This document shows, one piece after another, positions 1-5,935 of a DNA stretch of 5,935 nucleotides. The translations under genes were made by a program, and so were the position numbers. The notes below the pieces were generated by a model, which was not told where the DNA came from, searched no databases, and was given only the letters and a program-made list of their open reading frames with translations. Origin of the DNA: an uncultured bacterium (lineage in GTDB: Bacteria; Acidobacteriota; UBA890); assembly GCA_937922775.1 (NCBI GenBank), contig CALAKE010000774.1:1-5935 (forward strand), written 5' to 3'. Positions within the stretch are counted from its first letter, which is position 1. Each line of letters begins with the position of its first letter.

Positions 1-14
1 CCCTCAGCCCCCCC

Positions 15-1400
15 CTAGGCCAGGCCTTCCTCTTCGAAGAACTGTCGCAGCCGTCGCGCGACGAGGACTTCCTCTCCGTCCCGCAGGCAGCGGGTGCGGA
101 CCGTGTTGCCGTCGTAGGCGAGGCGCGGTTCGCCGTCTTTCAGGCGACCTCGGACCTCGTCGGGAGTCAGCGGGAAAACCGCCGGGTCCCAGGTCAGCGC
201 AACGTCGGCATACCCGACCGTGTTGATGGCGTACTCGGCGTGGAGCCCGTGGATGTCTTGGAGCTGGTCTGCGATCCAGCGTGCCTTCGAGTTCCAGCCC
301 TCCAGCAGGGCCTCCTGGTCCAGCGCCACGTAGCGCTCCAGGGCGTAAACGAGCCCGATGATCTCCTCTTTCCCTACCTTCATCCCCCGGCCGAGGTTAC
401 CGTGGGGAGGGGCGTGAAGGGTTGCCGCTTCGACGAGGTCCCTACGGCCCGCCAGGATGCCCGTCGACTGGGGCCCCCTGATACCCTTGCCGCCACTGAT
501 CACCACCAGATCGGCGCCCGCCTCGACGAAACGTGTCAGGTTCTCCGCCGGCGGCAGGTCCGATGCCATGTCCACCAGCACGGGAACTCCGGCCCTCTTG
601 CCAATCTCTATGAACTCCTCCGGCATGATCACACTCTCGTCGTGCAGCTCGGCGCCTTCCCGCGGGATGGGTGGACCGAACTTCTTCTGCTTTTCGACCG
701 CAACCAGCACACCGATCATCGCTGTGTTGTCGTTGAGCTTCGCGGCTACGTCATCGCGCGTGGTCGCCTCCGCAATCGTCATGCCCGCGGCTCGATACGC
801 ACGGTCGTAGCCGAAGCGGTGTGCTGTCTGGATCAGACACTCGCGCTTGGGCCACGTGGGATGCGGCAGGGCGTCGATCTTCTCGGGGTCGGTCCCCGTC
901 AAACATGCAGCGGCACCGAGGATCATCGCCGAGAAGGCGCCGCAGGTGACTAGAGCCGCCTCGGCACCCATCAGCTCAGCCACGCGCTCTCCAGCCGCCG
1001 CGGTCAGCTCGTACATGTCGACGAAATAGTCGTTGGCCTCTACCATCGCCCGCATGACATCCGGAGGCATCCGGGAGCCGCCCAGGTCGGTGAGATGCTC
1101 GTGAGCACCGATGTGGGGCCGCACATTCAGAAGGCGGGTGAAGATGTTGTCGCGCAGCGACTCTTCCGAGTTCGCCGCACTGCTGAACAGGTCGCCACCT
1201 GATCCGCCCCCGACGGATCCTCCGGAGGAGCCACCCTCGGAACCGCCCGCAGAGCCACCCCCGGATATACGACATCCCGTTCCGAGCGCCCCTGCGACGC
1301 CTGCGACGGCGCTCGTGCCGAGAAACCTACGACGGCTCAGAGGGGAGATCGATGGTTCCAACCGGCTGTCTTCTTGTTGGCTCACGGGCTTGTCTCCCAT
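15..1400 (-). CDS. Tat-exported SelA/DgaE-like PLP-dependent enzyme
   Basis: 461 residues, ATG start, TAG stop. The fold is that of the SelA/DgaE branch of PLP-dependent enzymes (selenocysteine synthase, D-glucosaminate-6-phosphate ammonia-lyase). Visible motifs: LGGS (106-109), GAEAALVTCGA (145-155, cofactor-phosphate region), VPVLVDMAS with Asp277 as the likely pyridine-nitrogen partner, SGGKGIRGPQSTG with Lys305 as the likely Schiff-base lysine, and a C-terminal RDGEEVLVARRL (440-451). The catalytic core, about residues 85-461, is near the family's usual length. Ahead of it is a twin-arginine signal (SRRRFLG, 22-28), a hydrophobic stretch ending TGC43, then a Gly/Ser-only linker (47-69 apart from single E and V). 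This predicts export of the folded holoenzyme to the periplasm, perhaps membrane-tethered. The substrate is unknown; 'selenocysteine synthase' would be wrong, since that enzyme is cytoplasmic. No clear Shine-Dalgarno is seen before the ATG, so translation may depend on the lipoprotein gene ending 35 bp upstream. Family is confident; reaction is not. Confidence 0.9.
   Translation of the reverse strand: MGDKPVSQQEDSRLEPSISPLSRRRFLGTSAVAGVAGALGTGCRISGGGSAGGSEGGSSGGSVGGGSGGDLFSSAANSEESLRDNIFTRLLNVRPHIGAHEHLTDLGGSRMPPDVMRAMVEANDYFVDMYELTAAAGERVAELMGAEAALVTCGAFSAMILGAAACLTGTDPEKIDALPHPTWPKRECLIQTAHRFGYDRAYRAAGMTIAEATTRDDVAAKLNDNTAMIGVLVAVEKQKKFGPPIPREGAELHDESVIMPEEFIEIGKRAGVPVLVDMASDLPPAENLTRFVEAGADLVVISGGKGIRGPQSTGILAGRRDLVEAATLHAPPHGNLGRGMKVGKEEIIGLVYALERYVALDQEALLEGWNSKARWIADQLQDIHGLHAEYAINTVGYADVALTWDPAVFPLTPDEVRGRLKDGEPRLAYDGNTVRTRCLRDGEEVLVARRLRQFFEEEGLA
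1194..1262 (-). other. Gly/Ser-rich linker segment of the PLP enzyme
   Basis: Encodes residues 47-69 of the PLP enzyme, all Gly, Ser or Ala except one Glu and one Val, in GGS-like units. It lies between the Tat signal (ending near Cys43) and the start of the catalytic fold. A flexible tether of this kind is typical of surface or periplasmic lipoproteins. The codons vary (ggt, ggc, gga, ggg), so it is not a recent pure tandem DNA repeat. Confidence 0.75.
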
Positions 1401-1435
1401 GCTGGTTGCTGGCTTGAGGGGTGATGCGCTTGCGA

Positions 1436-2545
1436 TTAGCTCCTGACGTCGAGGCTGTAGACAACCGTTTCCTCGCGTCCGGGGCGGATGACGTAAATAC
1501 GTCCATTCGACAGCGCGAAGTTGCCCTCTGACAGATCGAAATCGGCCTCCACGCCGAAGAAGTCCATTTCCTCACCGGTACCTGACAGGTGAAGTAGCCC
1601 CGTCCGCTCCTGGCTCTGGATGTATAGCCACACGTCGCCAGATTCCGCGACAAAAAGATGATGGATCAACTGGTAGTGACTCGGAACGTTGATGAAGAAT
1701 GGCGGACCGGCGGCCGCCTGCCGCTCCTCCAGGGAAGCGATCTCATTCTCCGGGAAGAGAACAGGGGTCGCCGACGCCTCGAAGAACACTTCGCCCCCGG
1801 GATCTCCGGCGCCAAGGTCTCTGTGGATTAGGACTCGCATCTCGTCAGAAACCGCCCAGAGCACCGATCCGTCGGGGAGGAAGTCGTAGACATAGTTGCG
1901 CGCCTGAGTCGGGTTGATGAAGAAGTCCACGCCCGGCTCGATTCCGGGAAACACCTCGCCCAGTGCGTAAGAGGCAAGTCGAGCCTCCTCCGTGCCGTCC
2001 GCCCTTCGATAGGTTAGAGATAAATCGGCACGTGCATCGCTGATCCAACTCCCGATCCAGCGCCCATCGGAAAACACACGAGGATGGTCGCAGAAGATTG
2101 TCTCGCTGAACTCGCGCCGACTGCGTAGCTCCCCATTCAGCTCGAATACTGACATCGCGCCAGCATCGAGGGCGATGAGGCTGTCGCCATCCGCGCGGAT
2201 CGCCATCAGGTGTTCGAACTGTCCAGGGGTCTCACCGGTGCCGCCGAAGGTCGCCAATAGCTCGCCCTGAGGGTCGAACTTGCGGATGACGTAATCACCG
2301 TAGTCGAACACGTAGACGTTCCCTGCGTGATCGACCGTCAGGTCCCGCGGGGCGGTGAGGCCCGTGTCTCCGCTGACCGTGAACATGAGCTCGGGAACCA
2401 GCGGGGGCGCGGGCAAGGTCGTGACGATTTCTTGGCCCGGGCCAGTCTCGGAGCTCGTGCAAGCGGAAACGCACAAGATGCAAGCTAGTACTAGTAGAGC
2501 AAAAGGTCGAAGAGATGTGGGCGTTCCAAAGAGTCCTGGTTTCAC
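1436..2545 (-). CDS. 6-bladed beta-propeller (NHL-like) lipoprotein
   Basis: 369 residues, GTG start, TAA stop. The N-terminus is a lipoprotein signal: Arg13, a hydrophobic core (FALLVLACILCV, 15-26) and lipobox VSAC with Cys29 as the lipidated residue. A short Pro/Thr-rich spacer follows. NHL-like blades are clearest at the N-terminal end: APRDLTVDHAGNVYVFD (65-81), IRKFDPQGELLATFGG (87-102) and a second unit at 113-140. Later blades (about 215-240, 290-320, 340-367) are divergent but keep the 'G-x-V-W/Y' strand pattern (GSVLWAVSD, GDVWLYIQ, GRIYVIRP). Such proteins are often annotated '6-bladed beta-propeller' and probably act as extracytoplasmic binding or scaffold modules; no catalytic motif is visible. 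The start is supported by GGAG seven bases upstream. The next gene, 35 bp downstream, is the exported PLP enzyme, suggesting co-transcription and a shared periplasmic location. The ligand is unknown. Confidence 0.88.
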   Translation of the reverse strand: MKPGLFGTPTSLRPFALLVLACILCVSACTSSETGPGQEIVTTLPAPPLVPELMFTVSGDTGLTAPRDLTVDHAGNVYVFDYGDYVIRKFDPQGELLATFGGTGETPGQFEHLMAIRADGDSLIALDAGAMSVFELNGELRSRREFSETIFCDHPRVFSDGRWIGSWISDARADLSLTYRRADGTEEARLASYALGEVFPGIEPGVDFFINPTQARNYVYDFLPDGSVLWAVSDEMRVLIHRDLGAGDPGGEVFFEASATPVLFPENEIASLEERQAAAGPPFFINVPSHYQLIHHLFVAESGDVWLYIQSQERTGLLHLSGTGEEMDFFGVEADFDLSEGNFALSNGRIYVIRPGREETVVYSLDVRS

Positions 2546-2552
2546 AGCATCG

Positions 2553-2556
2553 CTCC
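2553..2556 (-). promoter_or_regulatory. Ribosome binding site for the beta-propeller lipoprotein
   Basis: Read on the minus strand, GGAG stands seven bases before the GTG at 2545. It decides the start: the ATG at 2550 is out of frame and meets TGA after one codon, and the signal peptide begins properly from the GTG. It is the only recognisable Shine-Dalgarno among the genes here. Confidence 0.6.
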
Positions 2557-2566
2557 GGGAGTAGGG

Positions 2567-2603
2567 GCTGGCGCGATTGCGCGGCCGGCCGTGCTCTGCC
2601 AGC
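2567..2603. repeat. Nested inverted repeats between permease and lipoprotein genes
   Basis: In the 107-bp gap after the permease stop, GCTGGC (2567-2572) pairs with GCCAGC (2598-2603). Inside lie GCGC-GATT-GCGC (2571-2582) and the 8-bp palindrome GGCCGGCC (2583-2590). The structures are mutually exclusive in part. There is no T-run after them on the minus strand, so an intrinsic terminator is not supported; a leader structure of the lipoprotein mRNA or chance in GC-rich DNA are both possible. No convincing promoter hexamers were found in this gap. Confidence 0.3.
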
Positions 2604-2652
2604 TAGAGGCGTAGCATAGGCCTGTCGGAGGTACAACCTGCGGGACGTAGGG

Positions 2653-5064
2653 CTAGTCAGCTTTCAGCGTGCTCGCCGGATCCAGGCGGGCAGCCCTCTG
2701 CGCCGGAACCAGATTGGCGACGAGCGCCACGCCGGTAAGCACGAGCGGCACGCTGACGAACGTCAGCGGATCGGTTGCGCTGATGCCGAACACGAGGCTG
2801 CCAAGGAGTCTGCTGACCGCGAAGGCGGCAACCATGCCGACGACGATGCCAACGGCAAGCAGCCGCGCCCCCTGGGAGAGAATCATCCAGCGCACGGTGC
2901 CTACTTCTGCTCCGAGCGCCATGCGCAAGCCGATTTCCTGCCGGCGCTGGGAAACCGTATAGGCCGTGACCCCGTAAATGCCGATGGCGGCCATGAAGAG
3001 CGCGAACACCGCGAAGGTCACAAACAGAGCTAGTAGCGCGTAGTTGCTCGATGAGCTCAAGTACTGGGCCCGCTCCATCGTTTGGATGTCGTCAATCGGC
3101 TGATTCGCGTCGACTCTCCAGATCGCCTCCCGAATGGTGTCGGCCAAGCCTGCCGGGTCGGCAGAGGTCCGAGTAACCAGATACATCGAGCTGCGGCCAT
3201 CCTGTGGATATGGCACGTAGATGTCGGGAGATCCCTGCTCGGTGTCAGTGGTGGCGCGCACGTCACTGACGACGCCGACGACCTGCAACCATTCATCGCT
3301 GCCGGCAACCTGAAGGCGACGACCGATGGGGTCCTCGTCAGCCCAATAGCGATCGGCGATCCTCTTGCTGAGAATCGCGACCTTGAACGACGATTGATCA
3401 TCGGCTCCCGTGAAGCCTCTTCCCCGCAGGATCGGAAGGCCGATGAGATCGAAGTATCCGTGCGAGACGGCAACGAATGCCCCTGTTGGGGCAGCACGTC
3501 CCTCCGCCTCTTCTCTCCCTTCGATGACGAGCGAGCGGCGCGTGCCGAATCCCGCGGCCGGAATGACGTTGGTCAGCTCGACCGCGCCGACACCCGGAAC
3601 ACCACGCATCTCGTCACGAGCGCGGGTGAAGAACTGCAACCGCGACTCCGGTTCTTCGTAGACGGTCTCGGGCAGATTGAGCTCGACGGTGACGAGGCCG
3701 TCGACCTCGAAGCCGAGCGGCCGCGTCTGCAGGTTGATCACCGTGCGTGTGAGCAGGGTGGAGACGACCATGAGAGTCAGCGCCAGCGATATCTGAGCGG
3801 CTACGAGCACACCCCGCGCCCGTTTGCCCGATCTCCCACCGTCACCGGACCGCCCGTCCCGCAGCGCCGCAGACGGCCCGGCGGAAGACACACGCAGCGC
3901 AGGAAAGAGCCCGAACGCCAGGGGCGCCACAAGCGACACGAGTAGCGTGAAGGCGAGCACCTTCGCATCGAACTCAGCCATCAGAAAGACCGCCTCTGTA
4001 CCCGCCGAAATCCAAATCAGAGCTTCGTTCAGCGCGTAGGCGAGGACGAGCCCCAGGCCTGCGGCAGCAAGCGAAATCAGCATGCTCTCGGTGAGAAGCT
4101 GACGGATAAGCCTGGTCCGTCCCGCTCCCAGTGCGGCCCGCACCGAGATCTCCCGAGCCCGTGCGGTGGAGCGAGCAAGTAGCATGTTGGCGACGTTGGC
4201 ACAGGCGATGAGGATGACCATACCCACGGTCAGCTGTAACAGCAGCAGGATCCTGTTCCCCTCCGGATTGACCAGAGACTCCATGACGGGAGCCGACCAC
4301 AAGCCCCATCCCCGATTCTGGGCCGGATGCTCGTCCGCCAGATCCATCCCGATCTGACGCACCTCCTCCGTGGCCATCTCATCCGTCACGCCCGCGGCGA
4401 GTCGCCCCGACACGAAGAGGTATCGACCGGCTCGGTTCGGCTCGCTGCGGTTGAGGATCAGGGGCGTGACGACCTGGGCCGTCGCGAAGTTTGCGAACTC
4501 GAGCTTCGGGTGTGTCACCCCGACGATCGTGTGTTCCTGGCCGTCGAGATTGATCGTCTCTCCGATGACATCCGTGCGACCCCCGTACTGCTCTTGCCAA
4601 AACCCGTGCGTCAACATCGCCACTGGCTCGGCCCCCCAACGATCTTCGCCCTCCGCGAAGCTGCGGCCCAGGATGGGCGGCAGTTTCCATGACTCTGTCA
4701 ATCCGGCCGAGAACTGCAGGCCGGTGACGCGAATCGGCTGGTCATTGCCCGTGAGAATCCACTGGCCGCTGGTGAGCGCAGATAGAGACTCGAAGCTTCG
4801 CGATCGCTCGACGAGGTCCATGTAGTCGGCCGGCGACACGCTGCCCTGGTCGATCTCGAGCTCGGGATTGACGCCGCGCACGACATGGACCGTCGCTGAC
4901 TCCTGCATGGGCAGATCCGCAAAGACGATCACGCTCACGAGGCTGAATATCGAGGTGTTCACGCCAATCGCGAGCGCCAGAGTGAGACTCGAGACGATGG
5001 CGAATCCAGGATTCTTCCAGAGTGCGCGAAGGCCGTAGCGAAGATCTTGGAGGATCGTTTCCAT
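2653..5064 (-). CDS. ADOP/MacB-FtsX type ABC transporter permease
   Basis: 803 residues from the ATG at 5064, TAG stop. It has the two-half layout of acidobacterial duplicated orphan permeases (ADOP). An N-terminal METILQDLRYGLRAL, typical of the family, precedes TM1 (about 22-46). Then come a MacB-like periplasmic domain (about 47-265), TM2-TM4 (about 271-293, 323-350, 368-388), a Gly/Arg-rich cytoplasmic loop (394-417), TM5 (418-441), a second periplasmic domain (443-672) and TM6-TM8 (674-699, 733-756, 768-787). Both halves carry the FtsX coupling motif that contacts the ATPase: REISVRAALGAGR (from about 304) and RRQEIGLRMALGA (from 707). It ends with the usual PAQRAARLDP tail. The inner-membrane permease probably works as a mechanotransmission or efflux unit with an ATPase encoded elsewhere; neither an ATPase nor the PadR-type regulator often seen beside such genes is present. 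An in-frame TTG at 5112 would add 16 residues but lies before the family's usual N-terminus; neither start has a good ribosome binding site. Confidence 0.93.
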   Translation of the reverse strand: METILQDLRYGLRALWKNPGFAIVSSLTLALAIGVNTSIFSLVSVIVFADLPMQESATVHVVRGVNPELEIDQGSVSPADYMDLVERSRSFESLSALTSGQWILTGNDQPIRVTGLQFSAGLTESWKLPPILGRSFAEGEDRWGAEPVAMLTHGFWQEQYGGRTDVIGETINLDGQEHTIVGVTHPKLEFANFATAQVVTPLILNRSEPNRAGRYLFVSGRLAAGVTDEMATEEVRQIGMDLADEHPAQNRGWGLWSAPVMESLVNPEGNRILLLLQLTVGMVILIACANVANMLLARSTARAREISVRAALGAGRTRLIRQLLTESMLISLAAAGLGLVLAYALNEALIWISAGTEAVFLMAEFDAKVLAFTLLVSLVAPLAFGLFPALRVSSAGPSAALRDGRSGDGGRSGKRARGVLVAAQISLALTLMVVSTLLTRTVINLQTRPLGFEVDGLVTVELNLPETVYEEPESRLQFFTRARDEMRGVPGVGAVELTNVIPAAGFGTRRSLVIEGREEAEGRAAPTGAFVAVSHGYFDLIGLPILRGRGFTGADDQSSFKVAILSKRIADRYWADEDPIGRRLQVAGSDEWLQVVGVVSDVRATTDTEQGSPDIYVPYPQDGRSSMYLVTRTSADPAGLADTIREAIWRVDANQPIDDIQTMERAQYLSSSSNYALLALFVTFAVFALFMAAIGIYGVTAYTVSQRRQEIGLRMALGAEVGTVRWMILSQGARLLAVGIVVGMVAAFAVSRLLGSLVFGISATDPLTFVSVPLVLTGVALVANLVPAQRAARLDPASTLKAD

Positions 5065-5152
5065 GGGTGCTCGGAGTTGGGGTTCATCAACAATACGAGC
5101 CGGAGGGCACAAAAGTTCCCGCCGCGCCCGCAGCTGGCATGTGATGAACGGC

Positions 5153-5164
5153 GGGGCTAGCCCC
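5153..5164. repeat. 12-bp perfect palindrome with adjacent CTAG repeats
   Basis: GGGGCTAGCCCC is a perfect palindrome. Immediately to its right the plus strand carries CCCCTAG twice (5161-5167, overlapping the palindrome, and 5179-5185, overlapping the FHA relic's stop), 18 bp apart. It lies in the gap before the permease gene. It could be an operator or the scar of a rearrangement. No T-run follows on the minus strand, so it does not look like an intrinsic terminator. Confidence 0.35.
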
Positions 5165-5181
5165 TAGTCCTGGCTGACCCC

Positions 5182-5313
5182 CTAGATTCGTACAGATGTC
5201 GTGCCGAGACGGACCTCGTCTCCCTCTCGCACGACAGCTCGAATCATCTTCTTGCCGTTGACAAAGGTGCCACTCGTGCTCCCCAGGTCTGTGAGCATCG
5301 GACCTTCCTCGGG
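5182..5313 (-). pseudogene. Remnant of an FHA domain (C-terminal half)
   Basis: Forty-three codons and a TAG stop, starting right after the TAG of the DUF5916 gene and in the same frame. The translation contains LTDLGSTSGTFVNGKKM followed by VREGDEVRLGTTSVRI. This matches the end of forkhead-associated (FHA) phosphothreonine-binding domains, with the conserved DLGSTxGTFVNG loop and the GDxxxLG strand. The first half of the domain is missing, including the GR and SxxH phosphopeptide-binding motifs; I looked in all three minus-strand frames over about 85 bases upstream and found neither. An ATG at 5298 could start a 38-residue peptide, but with no visible ribosome binding site it is unlikely to fold as an FHA domain. 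The best reading is the stump of a gene truncated by a rearrangement that placed the DUF5916 gene next to it. Homology is confident; pseudogene status is inferred. Confidence 0.8.
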
Positions 5314-5935
5314 CTAGTACCGGAGCGCGTACTGGAGCTTCACCTGGAGCTGGTTGGAGTCCCGCAGCCAGCGATCGAAGGGCCTCTGCATGTTGTAGTT
5401 GTAAACGACGAACAGGTCGCCGACAGGAGAGAAGGTCCAGCGCAGCCTGGTGTTGGTACCCACGGACTGGCTCTCGTGGTCGTACTGAACAAAGCTGTTG
5501 AGGACCAAGTCGGGCGAGAAATTGAGGTTCAGCCGAAGTCCGAAAAGGTCCTGGGTGAACTCCCCCTGCGGCAGATCGCCGATGTTGCGCTCACCGGTGA
5601 GCTCGATGTTGAAGAGTGCCATGGGCTTCCAGATCAACCGCAAGATGATCTGGTCCAGGCTGCCGTCGTAGAAAGGACCGAACCACCAGGTGATCTGCCC
5701 ACTGACCGGACGCTGAGGCGCTGCCGCCCATTCCAGCCGGTAACGTTGAAAGTGGTAGGAACCGGGTGGAATGACCACACCGTCGGAGATCTCGAAAGGC
5801 TCGACCAACCTCTCGCCCTCCTGGTTGATGTTGAACTCCAACCGGTCGGCGCTTTCGAGACGCCAGTTGAAGGGCGCCGTGAACACTCGATAGGACTCCC
5901 AATTGCCCTCGAGATCCGTCACCAGGACCGGGCGC
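5314..5935 (-). CDS. DUF5916-type outer-membrane protein, C-terminal part
   Basis: Partial: the reading frame is open to the right edge, so about 206 C-terminal codons are present and the true start lies outside. A GTG at 5922 is internal, not a start. The translation is rich in alternating hydrophobic/polar beta-strands with many aromatics (QITWWFGPFYDG, FVQYDHESQS, TRLRWTFSPVGDLFVVYNYN) and ends in QVKLQYALRY, with a terminal aromatic as in outer-membrane barrels. The RLRW...P-G-LFVVYNYN segment and the ending fit the C-terminal domain of DUF5916 proteins, which usually have a CBM9-like sugar-binding domain at the N-terminus and are about 700-900 residues long; that part is not visible. The role is unknown, perhaps surface polymer binding or transport. 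The TAG stop appears natural for the family, even though the frame continues into an FHA remnant behind it. TonB-dependent receptors also end in an aromatic residue, but the strand motifs favour DUF5916. Confidence 0.8.
   Translation of the reverse strand, partial: RPVLVTDLEGNWESYRVFTAPFNWRLESADRLEFNINQEGERLVEPFEISDGVVIPPGSYHFQRYRLEWAAAPQRPVSGQITWWFGPFYDGSLDQIILRLIWKPMALFNIELTGERNIGDLPQGEFTQDLFGLRLNLNFSPDLVLNSFVQYDHESQSVGTNTRLRWTFSPVGDLFVVYNYNMQRPFDRWLRDSNQLQVKLQYALRY

Noticed and set aside
8..15. Run of eight C on the plus strand just after the PLP enzyme stop
   Set aside because: Could be the edge of a terminator stem, but the window ends too soon to see a pairing arm or T-run.
240..953. 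237-codon open frame on the plus strand
   Set aside because: Lies wholly antisense to the well-supported PLP enzyme. Its translation is rich in Arg, His and Cys with no recognisable domain; typical of an antisense frame in GC-rich DNA.
1218..1229. 12-bp palindrome TCCTCCGGAGGA
   Set aside because: Falls inside codons of the Gly/Ser linker and is explained by its Gly and Ser codons; no regulatory context.
1327..1653. 108-codon minus-strand frame spanning the lipoprotein/PLP junction
   Set aside because: Out-of-frame shadow of the lipoprotein's 3' end and the PLP gene's start; no domain, and both real genes are strongly supported.
3082..3945. 287-codon open frame on the plus strand
   Set aside because: Antisense to the second half of the permease. 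Arg/Asp-rich translation without motifs or membrane segments.
4327..4825. Overlapping plus-strand open frames of 121 and 151 codons
   Set aside because: Both are antisense to the first periplasmic domain of the permease and show no family resemblance.
5093..5104. Minus-strand TCCGGCTCGTAT, identical to 12 bases of the E. coli lac promoter region, followed by a TATTGT -10-like hexamer
   Set aside because: The similarity stops outside these bases, and the hexamer 17-18 bp upstream (GAACTT or GGAACT) does not resemble a -35 box. Treated as chance; not called as a promoter or vector sequence.
5065..5112. TTG start giving the permease 16 extra residues
   Set aside because: The family N-terminus (M-E-x-x-x-Q-D-L-R-Y-G-L-R) begins at the ATG at 5064, and no ribosome binding site supports the TTG.

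Overview
The window looks like a stretch of a GC-rich (roughly 60% G+C by eye) Gram-negative chromosome, most like Acidobacteriota or Gemmatimonadota. The pointers are family-level: an ADOP/MacB-type orphan permease of about 800 residues, a DUF5916-type outer-membrane barrel C-terminus, a 6-bladed beta-propeller lipoprotein and a Tat-exported SelA/DgaE-like PLP enzyme. This combination is common in those phyla, but no marker gene here fixes the taxon.

All genes lie on the minus strand, so transcription runs right to left. From the right edge: (1) the C-terminal ~206 codons of a DUF5916-type protein, cut by the window end; (2) directly after its TAG stop and in the same frame, a 43-codon remnant of the C-terminal half of an FHA domain; (3) a ~117-bp gap with a CTAG-rich palindrome; (4) a full-length ADOP-type permease of 803 residues from its likely ATG; (5) a 107-bp gap with inverted repeats; (6) a beta-propeller lipoprotein starting at GTG behind a GGAG ribosome binding site; (7) 35 bp later, a Tat-signal SelA/DgaE-like PLP enzyme with a Gly/Ser linker, ending 14 bp from the left edge.

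Every intact gene product is predicted to sit in the envelope: outer-membrane barrel, inner-membrane permease, lipoprotein, exported enzyme. The lipoprotein and PLP enzyme are close enough to be one transcription unit. The permease is separated by larger gaps and may be independent. No pathway can be assigned. The most notable points are the in-frame FHA relic behind the DUF5916 stop and the exported PLP enzyme on a Gly/Ser tether. I saw no RNA genes, CRISPR array, insertion sequence or convincing intrinsic terminator.
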